Source: G020353115 sp964389685 (lineage in GTDB: Bacteria > Bacteroidota > Bacteroidia > Bacteroidales > VadinHA17). From it: DNA of 64,000 nt. Positions 9,739 to 18,477 of the stretch are shown here, one piece after another. The notes beneath the pieces were generated by a model. It worked only from the letters and a program-made list of their open reading frames with translations. It had not been told where the DNA came from and made no database searches. A program made the position numbers and the translations under genes. The DNA is taken from positions 3,469 to 67,468 of the forward strand of contig CAYMFM010000016.1 of NCBI GenBank assembly GCA_964389685.1. The letters run 5' to 3'. Numbering within the stretch: position 1 is the stretch's first letter; the number at the start of each line of letters is the position of its first letter.

Positions 9739-12108
9739 ATGGTTAGTATTTGCTTCAAAATAGCACTCCGCAATCTGGTTCGTAAACGTTTTTTCTCTTC
9801 TTTACTTATTCTTGGGTTAACGATCGGTTTGACAATTACCTCATTGCTATTGGTTTATGTCCTTCACGAAATAAGTTTCGACCGGTCTTTCAAGGATAGT
9901 GAAAAGATCTACCGCGTCGTTACTACAGCTGAAACCATTCAGGGTCAAGAGCTTATACTGCCAACCACCCTCTATCGAGTTTCTGACAGTTTACAGATGT
10001 ATTTTCCTGAAATTGAGAGCATTGGCCGGCTTTATCTCAATCCGGGATTTCTGTATGAGAAAAGGCAGTATAATTTCGGTCATATCCGTTTTTGTTACGT
10101 TGAGTCCTCTTTTTTTTCGGTTTTTTCCATGCCAGGGATTACCGGCATGGAGAGGAACAGATTTCAGAAGCCGTATACAGCGGTTATCACAAAAAGCTTT
10201 GCAGATCAAATCTTCCCTGATGAGGAAGCGATTGGGCAACAGATCGGGATTCATAACGACAGCTTCACCATTGTTGCAGTAACCAACGATATCCCTCCGA
10301 ACTCACACATGGAATTCAATCTTTTTCTGTCCCTTGCGACCCTTGAAAAGACTGGGGAACTGGCCATCAGAAAAAGTCTTGATTTTATGACCTATATTCG
10401 GATGAAGGTGAGCAGCAACACAGAGATATTGAGTGCCATTGAAAAAAGAATTGACCGCTGGGTAAATGAGCACTATCATGGATCTGGTGCCGTGGTTTAT
10501 ACAAAGCTTCAACCGATTCATGACATTCACATGCACTCATCCGATATCGGTTACAATTTCAAAGCTCCCGGTCGCACTGAGAACATTTTAATCTTCAGCA
10601 CCATTGCTCTGTTAATACTTGTTATAGCAATCAGCAATTACATCATCCTGGTTCTTGCCGATTCTGCCAACCGACTTCGGGAAGTAGGAATTAGAAAAGT
10701 TTTAGGAGCAGACCGAAAGGCATTGGTTTTTCAGTTCCTGAGCGAGTCATTCATTATATGTATTGTCTCTTTGCTTTTCTCCTTCCTTTTTGTCCATTTG
10801 CTACTTCCTTCTTTCGGCAGACTGGTTGATCGTCCCTTTACCTTTCCATTCTGGAGTAATCCGATCGTTCCTGCCGGATTGACCCTTCTCACTTTGATCA
10901 TCAGTCTTATTGCCGGTTATTATCCGGTTCTGTCACTTTCCCGGTATAGCCATATTGAAGATCTTCAGATACATGGAATAAAGATCCGTTCACGGGGATT
11001 GAAAACGGCCTCGGTATTTATCCAGCTGACCATTTCTGCCTTCATGATCACCATCCTGCTGGTTATGTATAATCAGGTTGTTTTCCTGAAAAAAACGGAT
11101 CTCGGATTCAAACCTGAAAATTTGGTAGTATTTTACAAGGTCAACAAGCAGTTTTCGAAACCGTTGCGCCAGATAAGGGAAAAGCTTCTCAATCATGAAG
11201 AGATCATTAACGTCTCCGCTTCCGATGCTATACCAGGCAATATTGTAATTATTCAGAATGCCTGGCCATCGGAAGGTTCTGCTGACAAAGCATTCATCAT
11301 CAAAGAAAATCCGGTCCAGGAAGATTTCCTGGAAACATTTGGAATAGAACTTGTAGCCGGCAGGGATTTTTCACCCGAGCTGGATGGGGATACCGGGAAA
11401 TTTATCATCAATGAATCTGCTGTGGCAAAATTGGGTCTAAAAAACCCTGTGGGTAAACCCATAAATGTATGGTATCATTGCGATACGGTGATTGGCGTGG
11501 TAAAGGACTTTCATTTCGAATCACTGTATGAACCGATCATGCCGATTGTATTTACCCGCTATATAAGGCATTATCAATACATTACAGTCAGGGTAAAAAA
11601 GAGATTATCACAGGATATTCTCGATTTCATACAGGAAAATCTGGAGGAGTATTATGAAGATGCAGCCTTCAATCATTATGTTGTTGATAAGCAGATTCAT
11701 TCAAAGTATTCGATTGATGAGCAAAACACAAAACTGATGCTACTGGGCACCTTGCTTGCGATCTTGACCTCTGCATTTGGTCTGTTTGGATTAATTACTT
11801 TTTCCGTGGTAAAGAGAACCAAAGAGATGGGCATTCGCAAGGTATTGGGCGCAGATTCACGTAATATTGTTATGCTAATGATCGGTGATTTTGGCAAATT
11901 CGTCATACCAGCAATTGCACTTGCAATACCTTTTGCCCTTCTTTTTATAAAAAACTGGATGCAGAATTTTGCCTACCGGGTTAACATTCCTGTCTGGATC
12001 TATTTAGTCTCAATAGGAGTTGCATTATGTGTCGCACTCCTTGCCATCCTGGTCAGGGTGATTCGTTTCGCCTACTCCAATCCGGCAGATTCGTTGCGGT
12101 ATGAATAG
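9739..12108 (+). CDS. FtsX/MacB-type ABC transporter permease (orphan), 789 residues
   Basis: Inner-membrane permease of the MacB/FtsX (type VII ABC) superfamily; family members do mechanical work on envelope substrates such as peptides, lipoproteins or toxins. Two repeats of membrane helix - periplasmic MacB_PCD domain - FtsX domain are visible: N-terminal helix at about 20-41, first FtsX signature GIRKVLGAD at about 315, second copy GIRKVLGAD at about 698, final helices near the C terminus, and the common ending NPADSLRYE. No ATPase gene is adjacent, so the nucleotide-binding partner must lie elsewhere. It has the same architecture as the gene at 51867. Confidence 0.92.
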   Translation: MVSICFKIALRNLVRKRFFSSLLILGLTIGLTITSLLLVYVLHEISFDRSFKDSEKIYRVVTTAETIQGQELILPTTLYRVSDSLQMYFPEIESIGRLYLNPGFLYEKRQYNFGHIRFCYVESSFFSVFSMPGITGMERNRFQKPYTAVITKSFADQIFPDEEAIGQQIGIHNDSFTIVAVTNDIPPNSHMEFNLFLSLATLEKTGELAIRKSLDFMTYIRMKVSSNTEILSAIEKRIDRWVNEHYHGSGAVVYTKLQPIHDIHMHSSDIGYNFKAPGRTENILIFSTIALLILVIAISNYIILVLADSANRLREVGIRKVLGADRKALVFQFLSESFIICIVSLLFSFLFVHLLLPSFGRLVDRPFTFPFWSNPIVPAGLTLLTLIISLIAGYYPVLSLSRYSHIEDLQIHGIKIRSRGLKTASVFIQLTISAFMITILLVMYNQVVFLKKTDLGFKPENLVVFYKVNKQFSKPLRQIREKLLNHEEIINVSASDAIPGNIVIIQNAWPSEGSADKAFIIKENPVQEDFLETFGIELVAGRDFSPELDGDTGKFIINESAVAKLGLKNPVGKPINVWYHCDTVIGVVKDFHFESLYEPIMPIVFTRYIRHYQYITVRVKKRLSQDILDFIQENLEEYYEDAAFNHYVVDKQIHSKYSIDEQNTKLMLLGTLLAILTSAFGLFGLITFSVVKRTKEMGIRKVLGADSRNIVMLMIGDFGKFVIPAIALAIPFALLFIKNWMQNFAYRVNIPVWIYLVSIGVALCVALLAILVRVIRFAYSNPADSLRYE

Positions 12109-12260
12109 GGAATGAATCTCAAAGACCCTGATGATACAAACAGGCAGAAAAAAGACTACCCTCTATCAAACAGGATCTCTTTCTCAGGATGGTTCAAGGT
12201 ATGATATGAAAAGACTTTGGGGAAGCAAAATGAAAGGCAAAGAAGAGGGTCAGTCCCTTC

Positions 12261-12656
12261 CTACTCATGCTCCCCCATAACTTCTTCCATTTTTTTGGCA
12301 GCTCTGTCTGCAATCTCCTCGAACTTCTTCACATACTCTTCATTCATCGAACATTCCGAAAGGGTAACCCATTGTGTTGACCAGGTCGCTGCCTCCTGTA
12401 CCAGTGCATCCCATCTTTCCTGCAACCCTTCCTCCTCACCGGTTCCGGTAAATACTGCTTCCATCACTTCAATGTACCCATTCATCCACTCTTCATACCG
12501 CTTGAGGAAATCATCACAGTCGGCAATCTTCTCATCGGCTTTTGTTTTTTCCGCTTCCGTTTTGTCTTCTGCGGATCCTTTATCATCTTTTGATCCCCCG
12601 CATGAGGAGAGAGTAAAGAGCATGGCCAGCGCCATGAGGTAAACCAGTTTTTTCAT
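12261..12656 (-). CDS. Acidic lipoprotein, 131 residues
   Basis: Function unknown. Signal peptide with lipobox LSSC (Cys about 19), then a charged linker (GGSKDDKGSAEDKTEAEKTKADEK) and a helical domain with two Cys (DCDDFLKRYEEW and SECSMNEEY) and WDAL. The pattern Cys-DxF-xxYE-W is shared by small Bacteroidota lipoproteins of the DUF6591-like type, a family name I give with low certainty. Its end is 150 bases from the convergent FtsX gene. Confidence 0.75.
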   Translation of the reverse strand: MKKLVYLMALAMLFTLSSCGGSKDDKGSAEDKTEAEKTKADEKIADCDDFLKRYEEWMNGYIEVMEAVFTGTGEEEGLQERWDALVQEAATWSTQWVTLSECSMNEEYVKKFEEIADRAAKKMEEVMGEHE

Positions 12657-13538
12657 GATGAACTGTTTTTAGGTGAATGATTTAGTACGGTAAAGATAAG
12701 GATTTGGTGGTTTAAACGCACATAAAATTAGGTATTACTAAGCAAATGAGGGATGTGGGAGGAAAAGAAAGGTGAGAGGTGAGTGTTGAGAAGTGAGTAG
12801 TGAGTAAGAAAAGGTGCTCGGTCCTGATTAATAGAAGTTATGCCGAAAGTATCCCTTTGGGAAAATTTATGCCATAGGCATCCCTATGGTATTGATAGAA
12901 TTGTTAATATGTTAGATTATGCACAATTAGTAGTTGTAAAGGGTAGTTATAGAATAAGTCAGTCCAATAAGATTAAAAAATACCCCAGCGGGGTATAATA
13001 ATCAATAGCCCCGGGTAACCCTGTGAAATAACCATTCATTTCAGCACTATGTCTGGGGTGTACAATAATGTTTCGCTTCAACAGTTCGTCTGGGAAGATC
13101 GCTATTTCACGGGGGCAACCCGGGGTTGGTGTATAACTAAAAAGATGGTCCAACTGCGCTGTAATTCGGCTGGAAATCCCTCTATGGACCATAAATCACC
13201 AGGCGTAAAATCGTGTAAGAAGATTTAAGAAAGGAGAGGCGAGACGATGAGACAGTGGGACTTTTAGGTGTTGAGAGGTGAGAATAATGATTTCAAATGT
13301 TGAATGTCGAATTTGTTAGTTAGAATTCTTTTTCAAAAAATCTTGTCACGCGTTACTCGCTTTGTCCGCCGACTATGTCGGCTGAAGTCCGAAGTCTTCT
13401 TCGGCAGCCGAAACCTAGGTGAAGGCTGCGACGCAGGCGGATCACTCTTCACTTTTTACCCGAACACCGATAAACGATTTTTTTTAATTATTTTGTATTC
13501 CTGTTTGGTTCAGTATCAACCCGAAACAATCCTGGACA
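12657..13538. other. Non-coding stretch with repeats
   Basis: No credible gene. It holds a purine-rich TGAG/GTGAG tract (about 12770-12805), a palindrome of the GCCATAGGC/CCTATGG type (about 12836-12892), one copy of the dispersed repeat described at 12979-13206, a second TGAG tract (13235-13290), and a GC-rich palindromic patch around 13380-13440. Short frames here are repeat-encoded. Confidence 0.7.
12979..13206 (-). repeat. Dispersed repeat family PTPGC/YTPLGY, copy A
   Basis: Read on the minus strand it runs from ACGCCTGGTG through GTTGGACCAT, AACCCCGGGTTGC, CCGTGAAATA and GGGTTACCCGGGGCT to ACCCCGCTGGGGTATTT. The same order of blocks occurs on the plus strand at 50309-50460, lacking a central piece of about 90 bases, and the central piece recurs at 18107-18237. 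Short frames inside give the spurious peptides PTPGC and YYTPLGY. The ends are small GC palindromes. Confidence 0.7.
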
Positions 13539-14091
13539 ATGAGGTTGCAAAAATCAAGCCTGACCGGATTCATCATCCTGCTCCTGGCTATTTTCAGTGT
13601 GGTATTCCACCTTATCTTTTACAACACATTTGAATACCACCGGGATGAGCTGTTGTATTTCTCGCTGGGGACCCATCCGGCAGCCGGCTATGCCACCACC
13701 CCTCCCCTGATCGGCTGGATGGCATTTGTTTTAATCAAGGTCCTCGGTTACTCATTATTCACTGTAAAGCTTCTTCCGGCATTGGCCAGCGGAGGAATGG
13801 TACTGCTTGGAGCTGCCATGGCTAAGGAGTTGGGAGGGAAAGAGTATGCCAGGATCCTGGCTGCCCCTGAAGCTGGATCATGAAATCACTGAGTTTATCT
13901 ATGTAAATGATGAACTGGGAGAGGATGTGGAGGAACTGTTCTCCGATATTGTTGAGGTTGGACGGATATCAAACCCCTATGCACGGGAATTTGGCACAAC
14001 CGTTTACCTTTGCAGGAACCCGGTCAGAAGTTTTAACGAATTTTATTATGAAATTTTGGAAGAGAGAGGAGTTTTGAAGGATGAAGGATGA
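13539..14091 (+). pseudogene. Glycosyltransferase family 39 (ArnT/PMT-like) with internal deletion
   Basis: The frame from 13539 encodes the N terminus of a GT39 membrane glycosyltransferase: first helix, then FEYHRDELLYFSLG and the conserved GYATTPPLIGW loop with the catalytic Asp-Glu, followed by a second helix and AKELGGKEYARILAA. At about 13860 the reading shifts and continues as LKLDHEITEFIYVND to FNEFYYEILEERG, which looks like the C-terminal soluble tail of such an enzyme. Roughly 350-400 middle residues are absent. I infer a deletion that joined both ends out of frame, leaving a dead gene. Confidence 0.7.
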
Positions 14092-14330
14092 AGGATGCGC
14101 CATAGGCGTGCCTACGGCAAAGGATGGAAGAAAAGAGTAAGCAGTATGCAGTTGGCAGTAGGCAGTAAATAAATTCTGGGTGAGGGAGAGACGATGAGAC
14201 TGTGGAACGGGGAGATTTGGAATGATGAATGATGAGTGAAGAATGATGAAATAAAGAGTTGCCACGAATGCACAAATGAAAAACAATTAACCATTAACAA
14301 ATAACAATTAACTTAATTAACAAATAAGTC

Positions 14331-15368
14331 ATGAAAAATTTAATAATTGTAATTTCCTTATCCATCGTTACATTGGGATGTAAAAACGTCAAACCCGTAG
14401 AAGCGGATGATGCTTCTTCTGAAAAGAGATACAAAACCACCGGCGAAGTGGAAAGGCTCAGTCCGGACCTGGATGCCATCATAAAAGCCGATGCACAGCT
14501 TGAGATCATCGCCGAAGGGTTTGAATGGTCGGAAGGACCGCTGTGGTTACCGGAACAGCAGTTGCTGATCTTTTCCGATATACCAGTCAATTCGGTCTTT
14601 CAATGGAATGAACAAGACAGCACTAAGCTGTACCTGAAACCATCGGGATATACAGGGGATACTCCGCTATCGGGTGAGCCGGGGTCAAACGGACTGATCC
14701 TCGATCCGGAAGGCAGGCTGGTCCTGTGCCAGCACGGAGACCGTTGCATGGCGCGTATGGATGCTGACCTGCCTGCTCCCGAACCGAAATTTATCATCCT
14801 GTCGGATAATTTCGACAGCAAGCGGTTGAACAGTCCGAACGATGCGGTCTATAACAGCAAGGGGGAACTGTTCTTTACCGATCCGCCCTACGGGCTCGAA
14901 CAGAACGTGAACGATCCGTCGAAAGAACTCGATTTCCAGGGTGTCTACAAAGTTACGGTTGACGGTGAAACAATCCTATTGACCGATGAGTTGAGCCGTC
15001 CCAACGGGATCGCTTTCTCCCCGGATGAAAAGCACCTGTATGTTGCCAATTCAGATCCTGCGTTCGCCGTCTGGATGGTGTATGATGTCACACCGGAAAG
15101 CACCCTTGAAAACGGCAGGGTATTCTGCGATGCTACAGACCTGATCGGGAAAGAGAAGGGAGCACCCGATGGTCTGAAGGTGGACGGGCGGGGGAATCTG
15201 TTTGCCACCGGTCCTGGAGGAGTGTGGATCATATCACCGGAAGGGGAACACCTGGGAACCATTAAAACCGGAGAAGCAACCTCCAATTGTGCCTTCAATG
15301 AAGACCAGTCGGTGCTCTATATCACCGCCGATATGTACCTTATGCGGGTAAGAATAAGACCGTTATAA
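14331..15368 (+). CDS. SMP-30/gluconolactonase family lipoprotein, 345 residues
   Basis: Six-bladed propeller hydrolase of sugar lactones. Signal peptide with lipobox TLGC (Cys 17) suggests an envelope lipoprotein. Metal-site motifs expected of SMP-30 are present: Glu in EWSEGPLW (about residue 66), LNSPNDAVYNSKGELFFTDP with PYGL (about 165), Asn in RPNGIAFSPD (about 224) and Asp in APDGLKVDGRGNLF (about 281). Full length for the family. It is preceded by TTAAC-rich DNA (14285-14330) and followed closely by another lipoprotein gene. Confidence 0.93.
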   Translation: MKNLIIVISLSIVTLGCKNVKPVEADDASSEKRYKTTGEVERLSPDLDAIIKADAQLEIIAEGFEWSEGPLWLPEQQLLIFSDIPVNSVFQWNEQDSTKLYLKPSGYTGDTPLSGEPGSNGLILDPEGRLVLCQHGDRCMARMDADLPAPEPKFIILSDNFDSKRLNSPNDAVYNSKGELFFTDPPYGLEQNVNDPSKELDFQGVYKVTVDGETILLTDELSRPNGIAFSPDEKHLYVANSDPAFAVWMVYDVTPESTLENGRVFCDATDLIGKEKGAPDGLKVDGRGNLFATGPGGVWIISPEGEHLGTIKTGEATSNCAFNEDQSVLYITADMYLMRVRIRPL

Positions 15369-15427
15369 GTTATATGTTATAAGTTGAAATATTGAATAAA
15401 TTTGAAGAAATCATAAAAGATCATACC

Positions 15428-15841
15428 ATGAAAACACACTATTTATTTCTATTTCTTTTTCTTTTTCTTCTGGGATGTTCGGTACAGAAGGAATTAGCAT
15501 TCACTGAGGAGGATGCAAATTATACCAACAAAACCGACAGCAAGGTGCGCAGTGTCCGGTTCAGGTACCTGGGTGAAGGGAACCGGGTGGAATTCAATTT
15601 CAGGGATCCGGTAAGTGGAGGCGGATTGACCATTGATGAAAATTCTCTGATACTGCAATGTAAAAATTTTGGGCGATGGAGCGGTAACCGGTTGAGTTTT
15701 GATCAACCTACTTTCCCGTTTCAGTTTTATATCCGCTATAAGATCCTGGTACATTCCGGAACCAGCACGGAATCAAGACACTGTGAGTTTGATCTTACCA
15801 TCAACAAACCCGGATCATGGAGGGTGGAGGTGAACCATTGA
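15428..15841 (+). CDS. Lipoprotein, 137 residues
   Basis: Hypothetical. A longer frame begins at 15392, but ATG 15428 starts a signal peptide with a Leu/Phe run and lipobox LLGC (Cys about 17). The mature part is beta-rich, with FRYLGEGNRVEFNF, FGRWSGNRLSF and ending GSWRVEVNH, and has two further Cys (LQCKNF, RHCEF) that could form a disulfide. It lies 60 bases after the lactonase on the same strand, so an operon is possible. No family recognised. Confidence 0.7.
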   Translation: MKTHYLFLFLFLFLLGCSVQKELAFTEEDANYTNKTDSKVRSVRFRYLGEGNRVEFNFRDPVSGGGLTIDENSLILQCKNFGRWSGNRLSFDQPTFPFQFYIRYKILVHSGTSTESRHCEFDLTINKPGSWRVEVNH

Positions 15842-16086
15842 GATCGGTTTTCGTTGTGCGGTAACGAAACCCGTTTCGTGAGTCGTAATTCGTTATTCGT
15901 CAAAATACCGATGGATTGATCAGGAAGGCTAAAAAGAATGAGAAAATTGAACCCAACTGCAGGCCTTGATTGAAATGGCAGAACCAATAGCAGGGAATTG
16001 CACTAACCCAACCAGAACCAGGTTTCCGAAAGACGAATACCAATAGACGACCCGGGCTTCGTAACCGCATACCGACCGGCGATTCT

Positions 16087-16375
16087 TTAAAACTTTCCGA
16101 CCGAAACCATCGTTTCTCCCCTGCTCATGGGTGGAGTAGCGATGATATAAAGTATAACACCGTCATAGGGTGCAACGATTTTTTGGATGGTATTTCCAAA
16201 ATAATCGGTCAACTGTCCGACCAATTCGCCCTGTTGTACGTGGTCACCCCGGGAGACCAATGGAAAGAATAGCCCTTCATCCTGTTCAGAACGGATGATG
16301 GTATATTCCTGTACACAAACCGATTCAAACAACAGTTCCGGTTCCCCGTCGATCTGTTGATTCTGGTTTTTAGCA
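16087..16375 (-). pseudogene. C-terminal remnant of an aspartoacylase/succinylglutamate desuccinylase (M14-like) protein
   Basis: The frame carries the barrel-sandwich tail of AstE/AspA-family proteins: EGLFFPLVSRGDHVQQGELVG, ITDYFG-like LTDYFGNTIQ, APYDGVILYIIATPP. In-frame text extends upstream of the first Met (QIDGEPELLFES) to a TGA near 16378, so the metallopeptidase domain that would carry the zinc ligands is gone. A 5'-truncated pseudogene next to a block of palindromic repeats. Confidence 0.75.
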
Positions 16376-16533
16376 TTTCAGGCTCCTTTCTGTTTCGTGG
16401 TTTTTAAATGTAGGTGATTGGTGGGATAAAAACAAAAATAAGCTCCGTAAGAGCTTGCCTGGATGAGTGGAATTTCTTTAGGAGTAGGAATATATTTCAC
16501 ATTCAGCGGGTAGTTTTCATCTCAGATCACTGA

Positions 16534-16584
16534 CTCGTACCACGAACTGCCACCAGCACAAACTACCTGCAGTCGTAGTACGAG
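16534..16584 (+). repeat. 51-bp palindromic repeat, copy 1
   Basis: Left arm CTCGTACCACGA pairs with right arm TCGTAGTACGAG (11 of 12). The unit recurs at 20898-20948 (two differences) and 22422-22472 (conserved arms, diverged loop), always 51 bp. Confidence 0.85.
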
Positions 16585-16878
16585 ATCATTGATGAAAAAC
16601 TCACCGGGTGACCCGGAGTCACACGGTGAGTATGCTCTCGTCAGGTATTCCAATTGTTCATCTGGTTTATCTGCGAGATTTGAATAACCCAAGACCAATG
16701 TAGGGCGACTTTTAAAGTCGCTCATTAGTCGACTTGGAGAGTCGACCTACATGCTTTCAGGATTACCCGAAAGGATCGGAACAGTGTGAACCAATTTTAA
16801 GCTCCAGCGGCATTCCTGGCTGGGAGCGTAAGATAACAGCCAGGGTGACCCGCAGCGGACTGAAGCCCTGGATATATT

Positions 16879-16909
16879 TTTCAGATAACCGGATTTTGTT
16901 ATAAATTTG
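16879..16909 (+). promoter_or_regulatory. Promoter candidate for the tRNA-Arg region
   Basis: TTTC at 16879-16882, 19 bases, then TAAATTTG at 16902-16909, matching the Bacteroidetes consensus TTTG-N19-TAnnTTTG except one base. Transcription would start near 16915 and run first through the broken tRNA copy, then the intact tRNA. Confidence 0.55.
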
Positions 16910-16918
16910 CAGCCTACT

Positions 16919-17000
16919 GGTCCAGTATCCGCCTTCTTCGCTTAATGGCGAATACGGCGGACATGGCTCAGTGGATACCTGGCTGGTGTGATCCAGCCAG
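16919..17000 (+). pseudogene. Disrupted tRNA-Arg copy carrying a palindromic insertion
   Basis: GGTCCAGTA (16919-16927) equals the 5' end of the intact tRNA at 17012. A 34-bp palindrome TCCGCC...GGCGGA (16928-16961) follows, then GGCTCAGTGGATA (16965-16977, the D arm), then directly CCTGGCTGG (16978-16986) from the 3' end. The anticodon arm is missing. The tail CTGGCTGG-TGTG-ATCCAGCCAG forms a hairpin. It is a duplicated tRNA that suffered a repeat insertion and a deletion. Confidence 0.7.
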
Positions 17001-17011
17001 ATAAAATATAA

Positions 17012-17084
17012 GGTCCAGTAGCTCAGTGGATAGAGCAACAGTCTTCTAAACTGTAGGTCCCAGGTTCGACCCCTGGCTGGATCA
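17012..17084 (+). tRNA. tRNA-Arg (anticodon UCU)
   Basis: A 73-base cloverleaf: acceptor GGTCCAG pairs with CTGGATC (one G-U), D arm GCTC/GAGC around AGTGGATA, anticodon stem ACAGT/ACTGT with loop CTTCTAA giving anticodon TCT, and T arm CCAGG-TTCGACC-CCTGG. Discriminator A at 17084. CCA is not encoded. It reads AGA codons. Confidence 0.96.
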
Positions 17085-17097
17085 CTAAATTAATAGT

Positions 17098-17131
17098 AAA
17101 GCGATTGATTATCAATCGCTTTTGTTTTTTT
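17098..17131 (+). terminator. Intrinsic terminator after tRNA-Arg
   Basis: Perfect 12-bp stem AAAGCGATTGAT/ATCAATCGCTTT around a single T, followed by TGTTTTTTT. Lies 13 bases beyond the tRNA. Confidence 0.88.
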
Positions 17132-17225
17132 GGCCTTTTAGCCTTGTTTCTAAAACTAATTTTTGAAAGCAATGCCTTTAATTGGTATAGTTGTTGGTTG
17201 TCGAAATAATAAAGTTACAAAAAAA

Positions 17226-17384
17226 TACTTTACATTAACAACAGTTGGATACGGTGATATATACCCAATTACAATAGGTGGAAAGATATTTACATTTATT
17301 ATTTTAATAATTGGATTAGGAATTATTGCAGTCCCAACAGGTCTCTTTACATCAGCACTTTCAAAAACCAGAAAGCAGGATTAA
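17226..17384 (+). pseudogene. C-terminal remnant of a potassium channel (Ion_trans_2)
   Basis: From about YFTLTTVGYGD the frame shows the K+ selectivity filter TVGYGD, then the pore-lining helix IFTFIILIIGLGIIAVPTGLF and a short basic tail, exactly the end of a two- or six-helix K+ channel. The preceding codons of the open frame (from 17163) do not look like channel sequence, so the first helices are lost. The DNA is visibly more AT-rich than its neighbours and starts right after a tRNA terminator, which may point to acquired DNA. Confidence 0.72.
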
Positions 17385-17476
17385 AAAGGTAGGCAATATG
17401 GGCTCTCCTTAGTCTCCGGGATGGGATGTGCCGCATTTTATGGTGTGTTGCTTTTATAAGACAAATGTCAATTACC

Positions 17477-17656
17477 TTATACTTTCTCAACTACCAATAT
17501 AAAATCAACTTTTGCCGTAGCACCCATACCCAGAAATACTGGCCGGACATTGGGAATGATGGAAATAACATCCCCTTCTAACTTATTGATAAAATTTTCA
17601 ATTCTTTCCTGCATCGTGTCACTTTTGACATCGATGCGGTGTACACGGTATTTCAT
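17477..17656 (-). CDS. Conserved small protein, 59 residues
   Basis: A short gene between repeats. ATG 17654-17656 opens 59 codons ending TAA. The sequence begins MKYRVHRIDVKSDTMQERIENF, continues with LEGDVISIIPNV and ends in a hydrophobic strand (VDFILVVEKV). Evenly spread hydrophobic and charged residues and a familiar beta-alpha-beta-like layout resemble small uncharacterised Bacteroidota proteins of the same length. Function unknown. It survives intact in a stretch where most neighbours are decayed. Confidence 0.68.
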   Translation of the reverse strand: MKYRVHRIDVKSDTMQERIENFINKLEGDVISIIPNVRPVFLGMGATAKVDFILVVEKV

Positions 17657-17713
17657 GGTGTTGGTTTTATTTTTTATTTCAAATTTAGAACAAAATGGTA
17701 AGTAAATGTCTCA

Positions 17714-17987
17714 ATGTTTTTGAAAAAAAGGTTTCGCACCTGCCTGCCGGCAGGCACGGCCTACGGAGCGATGATTGGTCTTTTCTAATGCACCTTTGCT
17801 ACCAACGTTTTGCTCCGCTGGAGCAAAAAGAGAACGGATAACATGACAATCTATAGAATCATCACTCCATAGATGTGTCACGTTGGTAACTAAACGATTT
17901 TCGGATTTATTCCCGCTCCAGCGGAGCGGTATGTTGGTAAAATAACAGGCCACCACATTCACATCGCTCCGGAGGAGCGAAACCATA
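17714..17987 (-). repeat. GCTCC/GGAGC palindrome cluster, copy 1
   Basis: A series of small palindromes (GCTCCGCTGGAGC, CGCTCCAGCGGAGCG, CGCTCCGGAGGAGCG) separated by 40-80 base spacers with ACCAACGTT-like text. Read on the minus strand, blocks such as GAATGTGGTG-CC-TGTTATT-TACCAAC and GTGCGAAACC-TTTTTTTCAAAAACAT match 54640-54770 on the plus strand, though block order differs. Confidence 0.7.
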
Positions 17988-18106
17988 ATATAAAAATCAT
18001 TCCGTTATTTTTGACAATCGATCGGCAATTCTCGTTGAAAGGTCTGCTGCAAATCGGTCCAGGGAGCGTTTTCCCGCTGAATAGCCTTGCAGGACCGGTA
18101 TATTTT

Positions 18107-18237
18107 TGCTCGACAAAACCCAGGGCTACCCCTGTGAAATAGAGACATTCCCAAACGAGCTGCTAAAGAGAAACTATCTTTAACCCAAGGACGTACAGTT
18201 CCAACGAAACGTTATTTCACGGGGCCGCCCCGGGCTG
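18107..18237 (+). repeat. Dispersed repeat family PTPGC/YTPLGY, copy C (partial)
   Basis: Shares CCTGTGAAATAGnGA, TTCCCA-ACGA-CTG, GAAAC and GTTATTTCACGGGG blocks with the centre of the copy at 12979-13206. It is flanked by short CCCnGGG palindromes. Confidence 0.6.
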
Positions 18238-18477
18238 ATATCTTTCGCTCCTGCCTGTCCCTGCCTGCCGGCAGGCAAGGCGGCTGGCAGGCCTTCAGAG
18301 CTCTCAATGATACAGCTATATCAATAGCAAAAACAAAAGAAAGATTCAGCGTATTTATCGGATATTATAAAGATACTTTTTGGGTAAACATAAAATAACA
18401 GCGGCTAATGCATGCAAAACCAATTGCTTTATTAACTTTATGAAGCAAATCAGCTTTAACTTTTAACTTTGATAATC

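Larger units (their letters stand above)
16379..16911. other. Palindrome-rich non-coding region upstream of tRNA-Arg
   Basis: No gene. Packed with palindromic units: the 51-bp repeat at 16534-16584; a CTCACCG-GGTGAC/GTCAC-CGGTGAG hairpin at about 16602-16632; paired hairpins GGGCGACTTTTAAAGTCGC and GTCGACTTGGAGAGTCGAC at about 16703-16750; then the promoter-like site and the disrupted tRNA copy listed separately. Confidence 0.65.
17657..18477. other. Non-coding repeat-rich region
   Basis: No credible gene. It contains CCTGCCTGCCGGCAGGCA palindromes (about 17741-17758 and 18262-18285), a run of GCTCC/GGAGC palindromes (17770-17990), and one partial copy of the PTPGC repeat (18107-18237). Confidence 0.65.

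Noticed and set aside
13304..13633. 109-codon plus-strand frame before the GT39 remnant
   Set aside because: Runs through repeat and low-complexity DNA and then overlaps the GT39 start out of frame.
14033..14300. Three overlapping minus-strand frames rich in His/Ser/Leu
   Set aside because: Encoded by the GATGAAGG/TGAG low-complexity tract; composition is an artefact of the repeat.
18461..18471. TAACTTTG as promoter for the lipoprotein at 18478
   Set aside because: No -33 element at proper distance and it would leave no leader before the ATG.
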